A DNA stretch of 46,316 bases from Nostoc sp. CHAB 5836 (GTDB taxonomy: Bacteria > Cyanobacteriota > Cyanobacteriia > Cyanobacteriales > Nostocaceae). The notes beneath the pieces are model-generated. The model was given only the letters and a program-made list of their open reading frames with translations. It did not search any database and was not told the origin of the DNA. The position numbers were made by a program, and so were the translations under genes. Below, one piece after another: positions 33,614 through 43,313 of the stretch; within the stretch, counting starts at the first letter, position 1, and the number at the start of each line of letters is the position of its first letter. Where the stretch lies: contig NZ_JAIVFV010000039.1 in NCBI RefSeq assembly GCF_020829445.1, positions 1-46,316 on the forward strand. The letters run 5' to 3'.

Positions 33614-34456
33614 ATGTTTAAAAGTCCATTACGTTATCCCGGCGGTAAGCAAAAGGCAATTCCTCAGATTGCTCACTATCTACCTCCTACATTTAAGGAA
33701 TTCCGTGAACCTTTTGTCGGCGGTGGTTCTGTATTTTTTCATGTTTTACAGAAGTACCCCAGTATGCCTTGCTGGGTCAATGATCTAAACCTTGAACTGT
33801 ACTACTTCTGGTATCAAGTCAAAACCAATCTACCAGAGCTAGTTGAGTCAGTCTGGAAAGTAAAAAATCAGACAACAGATGGACGTGCCTTGTTTAAATC
33901 TCTCGCAGCCGCAGATACTAGTACCATGAGTCCACTAGAGCGGGGTGTGCGGTTCTTTGTTCTTAACCGGATCAGCTTTTCAGGAACCATTGAGAGTGGC
34001 GGTTATAGTAGTGCTTCCTTCAAAGGTCGGTTTACAGACTCTTCGATTGAGCGACTAGCGGCTTTGAATGGTTGCTTTGTTAATAGCCGTGTGAGTAACT
34101 TCGACTACAGCACCCTACTTACCGAACCGGGAGAAGATGTATTTATCTTTCTAGATCCACCTTATCTCAGCAAGACTAAATCTAAGCTTTATGGCAAGAA
34201 AGGTGATTTGCACACCTGTTTTGACCATTCTCGCTTTGCCAAACTGATGTCGGAGTGTTCACACAAATGGTTGATCACTTACGATAACTGTGAACAAGTG
34301 CGGCATCACTTTTCTTTTGCCTACATTTATGAATGGGAGTTGCAATACGGGATGAACAACTACAAACAACCTTATGCTGACAAAGGCAAGGAACTGTTCA
34401 TCACCAACTATCCAGTTGAATCATACAATTTGCCTACAATTATGGAGGTTGTGTGA
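33614..34456 (+). CDS. Dam-type DNA adenine-N6 methyltransferase
   Basis: The 280-residue class-alpha (D12) methylase has FREPFVGGGSVF (30-41) for S-adenosylmethionine binding, the catalytic DPPY at 181-184, and the YPGGK start typical of the Dam/DpnM group. All motifs are intact. There is no restriction endonuclease gene beside it, so it is an orphan methylase; cyanobacterial relatives methylate GATC, but specificity cannot be read here. A strong terminator follows at 34579. Confidence 0.9.
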   Translation: MFKSPLRYPGGKQKAIPQIAHYLPPTFKEFREPFVGGGSVFFHVLQKYPSMPCWVNDLNLELYYFWYQVKTNLPELVESVWKVKNQTTDGRALFKSLAAADTSTMSPLERGVRFFVLNRISFSGTIESGGYSSASFKGRFTDSSIERLAALNGCFVNSRVSNFDYSTLLTEPGEDVFIFLDPPYLSKTKSKLYGKKGDLHTCFDHSRFAKLMSECSHKWLITYDNCEQVRHHFSFAYIYEWELQYGMNNYKQPYADKGKELFITNYPVESYNLPTIMEVV

Positions 34457-34578
34457 GAAGTTTAGAAGTAATGGCGATTTAAGAAACGTGGTTTTGGGTT
34501 TTGGCTAAACGCAGTGTGTGAAGTAGTACTTGCTGCGGCATAACAAGCCCCTTGTAGCAGACGCTCGAAAGCTAATGG

Positions 34579-34610
34579 AAAAAGCCCTCGGTATTATGTC
34601 GGGGCTTTTT
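34579..34610. terminator. Intrinsic terminator after the methylase gene
   Basis: AAAAAGCCC and GGGCTTTTT form a 9-bp stem (with a further CG/CG step) around a short loop, ending in a T-run on the plus strand and, by symmetry, on the minus strand. It is the clearest rho-independent terminator in the window. Confidence 0.8.
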
Positions 34611-34901
34611 AAGGGCTGAAAGCATTGATAAATCAAATTTGTTGTGTGGACAAAGTAGTCTTTGATCACATACAAATACCTAAATTAACGATTATTAGCT
34701 CGTACACAGTGAGCGATTAAGCAAAAAATAAGAACCGCCTCTAATTTAAGACATTTTTTTCCCAATACGATATGCAATGTTAGCTGTAATTTTTGGAGAA
34801 GAAAACTTTTGAAAATATCTTCCTAAATCTGACTTTTCCTCGTGATAAGGCAACCACTCCTTGCGTTCTCCACTGTCTATAATTTTAATATTGTGACCAC
34901 G
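34611..34901. other. AT-rich intergenic stretch
   Basis: I see no gene, repeat or RNA here. It may hold decayed sequence of the Rpn-type gene whose 3' end follows. Confidence 0.4.
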
Positions 34902-35138
34902 ATCGCTGTTTACAAGTTTTCGTTTTTGAGTAGAGAGGAAGTGGAAGCCGTGTTGGGACTGACTTTAGAGCAAACAAGGGTTTATCGGGAAGCGAAAGCT
35001 GAGGGACGAGAAGAAATATTGAAAGCAGCTGTGCCACTGTTACTAAAAACAGGAATGAGTATAGAACAGATTGCTCAACAACTGAATGTTGAGGTAGAAG
35101 CTGTCCGGCTTGCTGCTGTTGAGAACATGGACAAGTAA
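34902..35138 (+). pseudogene. 3' remnant of an Rpn-family nuclease/transposase-like gene
   Basis: The last about 78 residues (TIAVYKFSFLSREEVEAVLG, YREAKAEGREEILK, LLLKTGMSIEQIAQQLNVE) match the C-terminal tail of the Rpn-type PD-(D/E)xK proteins that are abundant in cyanobacteria. The catalytic N-terminal part is missing, and the frame upstream (from a GTG at 34842) is unrelated. I judge it a degraded gene fragment. Confidence 0.75.
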
Positions 35139-35394
35139 GCGCAACAGGATAAGATGATCGCACAGAGTAAAGTCTCTGAGTTTGAAATAGGCAAAATGTG
35201 GAGACTTTACTGATAACGTAAAAAGGAATAGTGATTTCATCAAAGATTTACAAAAACAGAGGGAATATTTCAGTATTATTACTTAAGATCATCTTAATCT
35301 AGAATGAATTTTTAAAAAGAAAAAGCATGACTAAATTGCTGAATAAAGTCTTAAGTGCTATTTTTCAGTGTGATTGTATGGAGTGTTTAAACGT

Positions 35395-36861
35395 ATGGTT
35401 TCATCTATAACTCTGGCACTGGGCATATCGGGGGGTTCTGCTTCGGAAACAGAGGGATTGGGCAAAGAGATTGAGAGCAGTTTTGGGCTGAATTTAATCC
35501 CGCTACCAGCAAATCCCTTATTTGGCACAGATGGGATTCGCGGACGAGTGGGAGAATTACTGAGTGCGCCCCTAGCATTACAAGTTGGTTTTTGGACGGG
35601 GATTGTTTTACGTAACCATGCTACTCAAGTCGGGCCAGTCATTCTCGGACAGGACTCCAGAAACTCGAGCGATATGCTGGCAATGGCTTTGAGTGCAGGG
35701 TTAACAGCAGCAGGATTAGAGGTTTGGTATTTGGGATTATGCCCCACTCCTGGCATTGCCTATCTCACCAGCATCAGTGATGCCATCGGCGGAGTGATGA
35801 TTTCTGCCAGCCACAATCCCCCAGAAGACAATGGAATTAAGGTTTTTGGTGGCAATGGTGGGAAGTTACCGCAAATATTGCAGGCAGAAATAGAAGCCGG
35901 ACTACGTGGCAAGATATCACCTATTACTAAAGTCAGTAATTGCGGACGGCATTACTCACGTTTGGAGTTAGTGGGGCATTATAGTGAGGCGTTGAAAAAA
36001 CCGTTAAACACTGCTCTAAATCTTCAGGGAATGAAGATTGTTTTAGACTTGGCATGGGGAGCAGCAGTTGGGTTAGCACCATCACTATTTACCCAAATGG
36101 GGGCAGAAGTAATCTGCTTGCATAATGAAGCAGATGGCGATCGCATTAATGTTAACTGCGGTTCCACTCATTTAGATATTCTGGCAGCGACAGTACAAGA
36201 ACACAACGCCGACATCGGCTTTGCCTTTGATGGCGATGCCGATCGCGTCTTAGCAGTAGACAATACAGGAAGGCAAGTTAACGGCGATTACATTCTCTAC
36301 CTGTGGGGACGACACTTACAACAAAACCAACAATTGCCAGACAACCTGATTGTATCTACAGTCATGGCCAACTTAGGCTTTGAGAAAGCTTGGCAACAAC
36401 AAGGTGGTAAGTTAATTCGTACCGCAGTCGGCGACCAATATGTGCAAGCCGAAATGTTGCGGACTGGGGGAATGCTAGGCGGCGAACAGTCAGGTCATAT
36501 TCTTTGCCGTCATTATGCTGTGACTGGAGATGGCTTGTTAACAGCATTACATATAGCAGCTTTGGTGAAAGAGGCGGGTGTTTCTCTTCGCGAATTAGTA
36601 GATCAAAGCTTCCAGACCTATCCGCAATTATTGCGGAACGTGCGAGTAATCGATCGCGATCGCCGTTTAGGATGGCAAGATTGTCAACCTCTGCAACAAG
36701 CGATCGCTCTTGCTGAAGCTGCAATGGGTGATTCCGGCAGAATTTTGGTTCGCGCTTCCGGCACAGAACCAGTCATCAGGGTGATGGTAGAAGCTGCCAA
36801 TGGCGACCTTGCCAACCACTGGACAAATGAATTAGTTTCGCAAGTCCAGCAACACATATAG
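35395..36861 (+). CDS. glmM: Phosphoglucosamine mutase
   Basis: The 488-residue enzyme converts glucosamine-6-phosphate to glucosamine-1-phosphate for UDP-GlcNAc. [12 protein letters not shown] (N-terminal), the phosphoserine loop [17 protein letters not shown], the metal loop [12 protein letters not shown] and the phosphate loop [14 protein letters not shown] are all intact. I start at the ATG at 35395 (MVSSIT), the usual Nostoc start, rather than the upstream TTG at 35374. UDP-GlcNAc feeds the peptidoglycan polymerised by the PBP at 1 kb and may feed the polysaccharide genes downstream. Confidence 0.94.
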   Translation: MVSSITLALGISGGSASETEGLGKEIESSFGLNLIPLPANPLFGTDGIRGRVGELLSAPLALQVGFWTGIVLRNHATQVGPVILGQDSRNSSDMLAMALSAGLTAAGLEVWYLGLCPTPGIAYLTSISDAIGGVMISASHNPPEDNGIKVFGGNGGKLPQILQAEIEAGLRGKISPITKVSNCGRHYSRLELVGHYSEALKKPLNTALNLQGMKIVLDLAWGAAVGLAPSLFTQMGAEVICLHNEADGDRINVNCGSTHLDILAATVQEHNADIGFAFDGDADRVLAVDNTGRQVNGDYILYLWGRHLQQNQQLPDNLIVSTVMANLGFEKAWQQQGGKLIRTAVGDQYVQAEMLRTGGMLGGEQSGHILCRHYAVTGDGLLTALHIAALVKEAGVSLRELVDQSFQTYPQLLRNVRVIDRDRRLGWQDCQPLQQAIALAEAAMGDSGRILVRASGTEPVIRVMVEAANGDLANHWTNELVSQVQQHI

Positions 36862-36887
36862 CCTTTCCTAATCACATGAGCGACATC

Positions 36888-36910
36888 AGAGCAAGCGAGG
36901 AGCTTGCTCT
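36888..36910. terminator. 9-bp inverted repeat after glmM
   Basis: AGAGCAAGC and GCTTGCTCT pair around a 5-base loop, 27 bases after the stop. The following TAGAGAATGTTT is only weakly T-rich. Confidence 0.45.
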
Positions 36911-37003
36911 TAGAGAATGTTTAAAAAGTCCTCTTGTAGCTTCTGCAAATTAACCAACCTTGGTCATCTGCGGAAAATTTAGTATTTGCACTTTTAAGTA
37001 TAT

Positions 37004-37094
37004 AGGACTTACGCACAGGTAAGGTCAAACGAACCACAGAGGACACAGAGTTCAGGGAGAAATGAGAGTTTGAGAGGGTTTTTGCGTAAGTCCT
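37004..37094. mobile_element. AGGACTTACGCA-family MITE with 7-bp duplication, 91 bp
   Basis: A perfect 12-bp inverted repeat is flanked by AGTATAT on both sides (36997-37003 and 37095-37101). The core ACGAACCACAGAGGACACAG is the one found in CAATAC elements. Confidence 0.8.
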
Positions 37095-37121
37095 AGTATA
37101 TAAATAGTCTCTTTTATAACA

Positions 37122-37271
37122 CAATACAGTTCAGTTAAGCATTTCTTTGTTCTCTTTCTTCTCTTTCTTTGCGTCCTTTGCGTCCTTCTCCCAGGGGGAG
37201 ACGCTACGCGATTGCGGTTCGTTAAAAAATTGACTTTGGCAAAGAGTTTTAGCCTTAACTGAACTGTATTG
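37122..37271. mobile_element. CAATAC-family MITE with perfect ends and 10-bp duplication, 150 bp
   Basis: The ends CAATACAGTTCAGTTAAG and CTTAACTGAACTGTATTG are exact complements but differ from the GCTTGGG arms of other copies at several paired positions. TTTTATAACA stands on both sides (37112-37121 and 37272-37281). This is the most intact copy in the window. Confidence 0.9.
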
Positions 37272-37373
37272 TTTTATAACAGAAATTCAAAGTCTCTCTC
37301 CTTTTAGGAGAGAGAAATAGAAGAGAGGTTTTCCAGATGCCGTGAAAAGTCAGGTCTTCTATAAGGTAATAAA

Positions 37374-38114
37374 ATGCTTGTTTTTGTTATCCCACTTAAA
37401 AGTCCGCAAGTTTCCAATTCCTGGGAGCGTGTCATCCAATTATTTGAAAGATGCATCAAATCAATTTGCAATCAAACCTCTCCTAATTTTCAAGCTATTG
37501 TCGTTTGCCATGAACAGCCAAAAATAGAATTTCATCATCCCCAGATTACTTATCTTACAGTTGACTTTCCTCCTCCCAACGAGACTAACCCTATAGCTAG
37601 AGGAGACACAGATAAAGGGCGCAAAATATTAAAGGGATTAATGTATGCTCGTCAATTTTCTCCAACTCATACTATGACAGTTGATGCAGATGATTGCATC
37701 AGTAAAAACTTAGCTGCATTTATTAAGCAACATCCTAACTCTAATGGATGGTTTATCAATAAAGGTTATAAATATCAAGAAGGTAGTAAATATATATATA
37801 TTAAAAGAAAAAATTTTTATTCCATGTGCGGCACATCTAATATTATCCGATATGACTTAAATTTTTTACCAGAAAATGCAGAATATAATCGGGGCTATGG
37901 ATACTACAAATACTATATAGACCACGGAAAAGTCAGAGGCGTGCTAGAAAACAAAGCTAAACCTATTGAACCATTACCATTTCTTGGCGCAGTTTACATT
38001 GTAGAAACAGGAGAAAATCTTTTTTACGGTTCAATGAAGTTAAACTTCAGCATTTTTGATCGAAAATCCTTAACTCAATCACTTCAGGATGAATTCGGTT
38101 TGTACACGCTATAG
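37374..38114 (+). CDS. Glycosyltransferase-A-like protein of the polysaccharide locus
   Basis: The 246-residue cytoplasmic protein begins MLVFVIPLKSPQVSNSWE and has the nucleotide-sugar pattern of family-2-like transferases: a first beta strand, QTSPNFQAIVVCHEQ and TVDADDCISK with the metal-binding D-x-D. The C-terminal half is unlike well-known families. It opens a run of six genes on one strand that build an exported polysaccharide. AAGG lies before the ATG. The substrate is unknown. Confidence 0.75.
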   Translation: MLVFVIPLKSPQVSNSWERVIQLFERCIKSICNQTSPNFQAIVVCHEQPKIEFHHPQITYLTVDFPPPNETNPIARGDTDKGRKILKGLMYARQFSPTHTMTVDADDCISKNLAAFIKQHPNSNGWFINKGYKYQEGSKYIYIKRKNFYSMCGTSNIIRYDLNFLPENAEYNRGYGYYKYYIDHGKVRGVLENKAKPIEPLPFLGAVYIVETGENLFYGSMKLNFSIFDRKSLTQSLQDEFGLYTL

Positions 38115-38179
38115 CCATTACAATCCATTTGTATGTAAGCTATAGATGTTTTTTAAGGCTAATAGGCTACAGCGCCACT

Positions 38180-39826
38180 ATGCCGAAATCTAAGTCAAAA
38201 TCTCAAAAATCAAAAAAACAGGCTGAAAAAGAAACTCCTACTCTTAGCCTCAAAGAACAGTTAGCCCAAAAGCGCAAAGCAGCTCAAGCACTTAAAGAAT
38301 TCACTAGCTTACTCAGCACCGCTACCTTTGTCGGTGTCTTCTTTGGCATGATACTTTTTTTCGTAGCTGGAATTAAAGCGGCAGTTCCTGGTGTCTTAGG
38401 GATACTGATCATGTCTCTTTCCTATAAATACCCACGCCAAGCGCTATATGCCTTCATCATTTACGTCCCAGTTGGCGGTACTATCACTTATTATTTAGGC
38501 AATAGTCCCATACTCCAATTGGCTAAAGATGCTTTTTACATTCCAGCGCTAATTGGACTTTGGCAGACTTGCCGTAAACAGGGGCTACCCCTAATTATTC
38601 CCCAAGGCATTAAAATCCCATTTTATATTGTTTTAGGTTGCAGTCTGCTAACGCTCTTATTTATCAATGGTGGTCAGCAGTTTAACCCGCCTAGTCTCGG
38701 ACTCTTGGAAAAAGCACCCCCAGAAATACCTGTAGGCATGGGAATTCTGGGACTGAAAGTATTTTTAGGCTATGTCCCCCTGATTGCTTGTGCCTATTAT
38801 CTAATTCGCGATAAGCGGGATTTTCTATTTTTATCGCGCCTCCAGATTGTCCTCACATTAATTTGTTGTGTCCTGGGTTTTATTCAATACCTCTTACTAC
38901 TAACTGGTGTATGTCAAGGCACTAGAGGTCTTGAAGGAGATGCCTTATTTAGAGCGACACTCGAAGCCAGGTGTTATTTTGGTGGAGCGCTAGTATATAG
39001 CCCCGAAGAAGGCATTATTCGCTTACCAGGGACATTTGTAGCTCCTTGGCAGTGGGCATGGTTCTTAATTGCCAGCACCTTTTTTACCTTTGCCACCGGC
39101 TTCACTGACCCTTCTATAAAGTGGCGGTTGGTTGGTTTAGGTTCTTTAGTCGCAGTCGTGATCAATGCTGTAATTTCTGGACAAAGAATCGCCTTAGCTT
39201 TAGTACCAACCTGCTTCGTTATTTTATTATTGCTTACTGGTCAAATTGCCAACCTCAAACGGTTTATCCCCATAGGTGTGGGACTTGCCTTGATTCTAGG
39301 AATTGCGATGGTGACTAACCCTGATGTCGTACAACAGAGAACCGAGAGTTTTACAGGTCGATGGGAAGCTTCACCACCTCAAGACTTTATCATCCAGCAA
39401 TTTGAAGAAAATTGGAAAAACGTAGACGGGCCTCTGGGAAGTGGCTTAGGTCGAGCAACTAACTCTGCCCGTGCAATGGGTAAAACTAAGCTTGTGGAAA
39501 CCTACTACCCGAAAGTACTTTATGAAGTTGGAATTTTTGGGGTGCTGGGGTTTCTGGGTTTGGTAACAAGTTTAACAATTATTAGCTTTAAAACCTATCG
39601 ATCCATAAAGAACCGTAATTTCCGCAGTTACGGAGCAGCTTTGTGGGTGTTTATATTGTTTATTAGCTATAACACCTACTACTATCCTCTAGATGTTGAT
39701 CCAGTTGCTGTCTACTATTGGTTTTATGCGGGAGTTCTTTTTAAATTGCCAGAACTGGAGAGACAAGATAACGAAGATGCCAATCCTGAGCAAAAAAAAC
39801 AGAAGAAATCTCTGAAAACAATTTAA
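38180..39826 (+). CDS. hpsL: O-antigen-ligase/polymerase-like membrane protein, HpsL type
   Basis: The 548-residue protein has a basic N-terminal tail (MPKSKSKSQKSKKQ), about ten to twelve membrane helices and a long periplasmic loop in the second half, as in Wzy/WaaL proteins (LEGDALFRATLEARCYFGGA and the YYPKVLYEVGIFG region). The start is the ATG at 38180; the upstream in-frame TTG (38129) would add residues unlike the family. Position before three glycosyltransferase genes matches the hps genes for hormogonium polysaccharide in Nostoc punctiforme. It probably polymerises or ligates the sugar chain. The symbol rests on memory of the family and order. Confidence 0.65.
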   Translation: MPKSKSKSQKSKKQAEKETPTLSLKEQLAQKRKAAQALKEFTSLLSTATFVGVFFGMILFFVAGIKAAVPGVLGILIMSLSYKYPRQALYAFIIYVPVGGTITYYLGNSPILQLAKDAFYIPALIGLWQTCRKQGLPLIIPQGIKIPFYIVLGCSLLTLLFINGGQQFNPPSLGLLEKAPPEIPVGMGILGLKVFLGYVPLIACAYYLIRDKRDFLFLSRLQIVLTLICCVLGFIQYLLLLTGVCQGTRGLEGDALFRATLEARCYFGGALVYSPEEGIIRLPGTFVAPWQWAWFLIASTFFTFATGFTDPSIKWRLVGLGSLVAVVINAVISGQRIALALVPTCFVILLLLTGQIANLKRFIPIGVGLALILGIAMVTNPDVVQQRTESFTGRWEASPPQDFIIQQFEENWKNVDGPLGSGLGRATNSARAMGKTKLVETYYPKVLYEVGIFGVLGFLGLVTSLTIISFKTYRSIKNRNFRSYGAALWVFILFISYNTYYYPLDVDPVAVYYWFYAGVLFKLPELERQDNEDANPEQKKQKKSLKTI

Positions 39827-39837
39827 ATCAAATAAAA

Positions 39838-40992
39838 ATGGTAAAAGTTATCATCGGAGGTCAAAAACACCTCAGCATTCCAAACCTACCTCGAAATTCT
39901 CGCCATACACTCATCCGCCCCAAGCCTTTTCCCGCAGGCAGATATCCTATAGAAAAAATTTGGTATCCTTTTGGGAGTTTTATTGCTTGGCAACCTGTAT
40001 GGGGAAGATACGAAGTTATTCATTCTTTCAACAGAATTTTATATACCAATAAACCTTGGTTTCTCACCTTTGAAGATCATCGTGTTTTATATAGAAATCC
40101 TCAAAACCCAGGTGAAGCTGCAATTTATGAATTATTGAATAATCGTTTAGCACAAGAGAATTGCCAAAAACTTATTGCTATCTCTGATTACGCCAAGTTG
40201 AGATTAGTTGAGCGGATAGAAGGTTGGAAAATAGAAGAACAAGTAAGTAAAAAAATAGATGTAATTCATCCAAATTTTCCAGTGAGAGTTAATCAATCTA
40301 AAATTTATCAACAACAAGAAAATCTTCAGCTTATATTTATCGGCAACCACATTGCCCGCAAAGGTGGAGTTGTTGCTTTAAGACTCGCCAAGAAAGCTGA
40401 AAAATTAGGTTTACCGATTACTGTACATATAATTTCGGGATTGGAACATGGTTCAGGAGTTCCGACAGATTTTCCTGATCGCACCAAATATGTAGAGGAT
40501 TTAAAGTTACTTAATCTCAATAACGTTGTCTTTCATAAAAATATTCCTAATGACAAAGTTATTGAGTTATTATCACAGAGTCATTTTCAGTTAATGGCGA
40601 CATTACATGATACTTATGGGTATAGTATCATCGAAGGATTTTCCGTTGGTACTCCGGCAATTGCGACAAATGTATGCGCCTTACCAGAGTTTATTCGTCA
40701 TGGAGAAAACGGCTATATTTTAGAATTACCAATTAATGAAATTCGGCACTGGAGTAATTGGCTGCATGGAGAGAAAACGAAAACTAATGAATATTGGGAA
40801 ATTGTCAATAGCGCTTATGACTATTTAGCAGAGCAAGCATTGCAACAAATAATTCAATTTCTTGATAGAACTGATAAACGAGAACATTATGAATTTTTAA
40901 GTACAAAAGCATTAGCTCAAGCGCAAATTGTGCATAACTCAGAAAAGCAAAATGAATTATTTGATCATCTCTATACTACAGCAGGAGTATGA
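39838..40992 (+). CDS. Family-4-like glycosyltransferase
   Basis: The 384-residue protein has a GT-B fold pattern: HVLYR-type N-terminal half, LQLIFIGNHIARKGGVVALR as the donor-domain strand, and SVGTPAIATNVCALPEFIRH, the C-terminal E-containing donor motif of family 4. It begins 11 bases after hpsL, so it is co-transcribed. By gene order it may be hpsM; I give no symbol because I cannot confirm that from sequence alone. Confidence 0.8.
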   Translation: MVKVIIGGQKHLSIPNLPRNSRHTLIRPKPFPAGRYPIEKIWYPFGSFIAWQPVWGRYEVIHSFNRILYTNKPWFLTFEDHRVLYRNPQNPGEAAIYELLNNRLAQENCQKLIAISDYAKLRLVERIEGWKIEEQVSKKIDVIHPNFPVRVNQSKIYQQQENLQLIFIGNHIARKGGVVALRLAKKAEKLGLPITVHIISGLEHGSGVPTDFPDRTKYVEDLKLLNLNNVVFHKNIPNDKVIELLSQSHFQLMATLHDTYGYSIIEGFSVGTPAIATNVCALPEFIRHGENGYILELPINEIRHWSNWLHGEKTKTNEYWEIVNSAYDYLAEQALQQIIQFLDRTDKREHYEFLSTKALAQAQIVHNSEKQNELFDHLYTTAGV

Positions 40993-41071
40993 ACAATTGA
41001 CTGAATGTGAATTGTAACTTTCTGGATTAGGGTAAAAATATTATACAAGTAGTAAAATTACTTAAAAAATC

Positions 41072-42058
41072 ATGAATAATTATAATTATCCTTTAATGAC
41101 TGTAGTTATCCCGACCTATGGTCGAGAGGAACCGCTACGCGATAGTATTGTGGATGTCCTAAAACAGGACTATCCAAATTTTGAAGTTTTAGTTGTAGAC
41201 CAAACTGCAAAACACCAACCAGAAATTCAAGCCTACCTAGAAGAAATGGCGGAGGCAGGTAAAATTAAATGGTTGCACTTAGATTGGGCGAGTTTGCCAG
41301 GAGCGCGGAATTATGCTGTTCGACGGTCATCTGGTGAAATAATATTATTTATTGATGATGATGTTCAGTTAACTTCTGGATTGTTAGCAGCCCATGCGAA
41401 AAATTATTTGCACAACCCAGAGGTGGGGGCTGTGGCTGGACGGGTATTTGACAGAATGAAATTGGCTGATTCTGGAGGAGATTTACAGATTGAATATCTC
41501 CCTCCCCAAGCTATGGATCCAGGAATTGCTTGGTATCATATTGATTTAGTACATACCATCAAACCCCAACAAGTACTGACAGCAAGGGGTTGTAATATGT
41601 CATTTCGCCGCGAAATTTTTACCAAGTACGGGCTGAGGTTTGATGAGAGGTTTCGCGGTAGTGCAGTGCGCGAAGAGTCAGATTTTTGTTTGCGAGTGCG
41701 ACAAACAGGGTATAAAATTTGGTACGACCCAGAGGCTCATTTGGTGCATTTAGGCGAAGAAACAGGGGGTTGTCATGATATTAGTATGCGATCGCTCAAA
41801 TACCAACTCACCTTTTACCACAACCATTTTTTACTGGGGCTGAAAAACCTCACTGCTACTCAAGCTTTACGCCTATACGCCCGTTTATTTGACTGTCACG
41901 TCCTGGGACGCCCACCTTGCCATAAAAGCGGTTCCCCCATTAAAATTGCCACTCGCGCTATTTTTTACACTTTGGGTTTTTTCAAAGCCTTGGGTACTGT
42001 CATCCAATCAATATGGAATGATGGTCAAATTTACAGTCGATTGGATCAAAAAGTTTAA
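41072..42058 (+). CDS. hpsN: Family-2 glycosyltransferase, HpsN type
   Basis: The 328-residue GT-A enzyme starts with MTVVIPTYGREEPLRDSI, has LPGARNYAVRRSSGEI and the D-x-D variant FIDDDVQL (D95-D97), then EESDFCLRVRQTG, the acceptor-side acidic motif. It should transfer a sugar from a nucleotide donor to a lipid-linked chain in the cytoplasm. It is the third gene of the run. The symbol follows order and resemblance to hormogonium polysaccharide genes. Confidence 0.65.
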   Translation: MNNYNYPLMTVVIPTYGREEPLRDSIVDVLKQDYPNFEVLVVDQTAKHQPEIQAYLEEMAEAGKIKWLHLDWASLPGARNYAVRRSSGEIILFIDDDVQLTSGLLAAHAKNYLHNPEVGAVAGRVFDRMKLADSGGDLQIEYLPPQAMDPGIAWYHIDLVHTIKPQQVLTARGCNMSFRREIFTKYGLRFDERFRGSAVREESDFCLRVRQTGYKIWYDPEAHLVHLGEETGGCHDISMRSLKYQLTFYHNHFLLGLKNLTATQALRLYARLFDCHVLGRPPCHKSGSPIKIATRAIFYTLGFFKALGTVIQSIWNDGQIYSRLDQKV

Positions 42059-42096
42059 TTATTGGGCATTGGGTATGGAATATTAGTTATTGAAAA

Positions 42097-42130
42097 AAAA
42101 TGACGACAAATGACAAATGACAAATGACAA
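42097..42130. repeat. STRR heptamers (AATGACA) reaching the hpsO start
   Basis: Tandem AATGACA units run up to the start codon of the next gene and contain an in-frame ATG (42124). The repeat has taken over the ribosome-binding region. Confidence 0.75.
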
Positions 42131-43305
42131 TGAAAATCTTAGTTGCTAGTCACACCTATATCGTAGACCTTAACTGTGAAAAGTTGCGTGCTTTATCTCA
42201 ACTAGAACCTGACATTGAAGTGACAGTTGTAGTTCCAAAGCGCTGGAAACCAGGTGGTGTACAAAACAGAATTATTGAAACTGAATACCAAGATGAAGGC
42301 AAATTTAGAATAGTTCCAGTTTCTAATTTTAGTCAAAATCATCAGGGACTCCTGACATTTGGGGCTGATTTGATATCTTTATTAAAACAATTTCGTCCCC
42401 AAATCATCCAAGTAGAACAAGGCTCTAGAGCATTGGCTTATACTCAAATGATTGCCTTAAATAAGCTATTAGGACTCAAAGCAAAAAATGTATTTTTTAC
42501 TTGGTGGAACCTACCATATAATCTCAAATTGCCAATTGCTTTATTAGAAAAATATAACCTCAACCACAGCCACGGCATCATTTCTGGCAATGAAGATGGA
42601 GCGGAAGTGTTGCGAGAAAGAGGATATCAAGGCCCAATTAAAGTTATGCCCCAACTGGGCGTAGATGAAAGTTTATTTACTCCCAAAGCCCAACCAGATT
42701 TAGCAGCTAAATTGGGCATTGAAAAAGCAGATTTTGTTGTAGGTTTTGTGGGACGTTTTGTGCAAGAAAAGGGGTTATTAACACTTTTACAAGCCTTAAT
42801 AAATGTGAAAAATAAAGCTTGGAAATTACTCCTGCTGGGACGGGGGGAATTACAAAGTGAATTAATCAAAATAGCGGCAGAAAACAATATTCAAGAACGG
42901 TTAATTTTTGTTGAAAGTGTCCCTCATGACGAAGTTGCAAACTATATAAATTTAATGAGTACTTTGGTATTGCCTTCAGAAACAACTTACAAATTTAAAA
43001 CCTTAACTTCTGTTGGTTGGAAAGAACAATTTGGTCATGTGCTAATTGAGGCAATGGCTTGCCAAGTACCTGTGATTGGTTCTGATTCCGGTGAAATTCG
43101 CTATGTAATTGGCGATGCTGGTTTAGTATTTCCTGAAGGTAATGCCCAAGCCCTTGCTAATTGCTTAGTTCAATTAATGGATAAACCCTATTTTGCTCAC
43201 TCTCTCGGTAAAATGGGTTATCAAAAAGCAATGATTAAATATACAAATAAAGCTTTGGCTAAACAACAATTAGAGTTTTATCAAGAATTGGTCATTGGTC
43301 ATTAG
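42130..43305 (+). CDS. hpsO: Family-4 glycosyltransferase, HpsO type
   Basis: The 391-residue GT-B enzyme starts MKILVASHTYIVDLNCEKLR; this ATG (42130) is preferred over one 6 bases upstream that lies in a heptamer repeat. HGIISGNEDGAEVLRERGY, FVVGFVGRFVQEKGL and FGHVLIEAMACQVPVIGSDS carry the donor-site Lys and Glu of family 4. The gene is intact. It should add one sugar in the polysaccharide pathway with its neighbours. Its C-terminal codons run into GGTCATT repeats (43290-43305). Confidence 0.7.
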   Translation: MKILVASHTYIVDLNCEKLRALSQLEPDIEVTVVVPKRWKPGGVQNRIIETEYQDEGKFRIVPVSNFSQNHQGLLTFGADLISLLKQFRPQIIQVEQGSRALAYTQMIALNKLLGLKAKNVFFTWWNLPYNLKLPIALLEKYNLNHSHGIISGNEDGAEVLRERGYQGPIKVMPQLGVDESLFTPKAQPDLAAKLGIEKADFVVGFVGRFVQEKGLLTLLQALINVKNKAWKLLLLGRGELQSELIKIAAENNIQERLIFVESVPHDEVANYINLMSTLVLPSETTYKFKTLTSVGWKEQFGHVLIEAMACQVPVIGSDSGEIRYVIGDAGLVFPEGNAQALANCLVQLMDKPYFAHSLGKMGYQKAMIKYTNKALAKQQLEFYQELVIGH

Positions 43306-43313
43306 TCATTGGT

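Noticed and set aside
34842-34901. N-terminal part of the 98-residue ORF over the Rpn remnant
   Set aside because: Only the part from about 34902 resembles the Rpn C-terminus; the residues before it look like chance coding.
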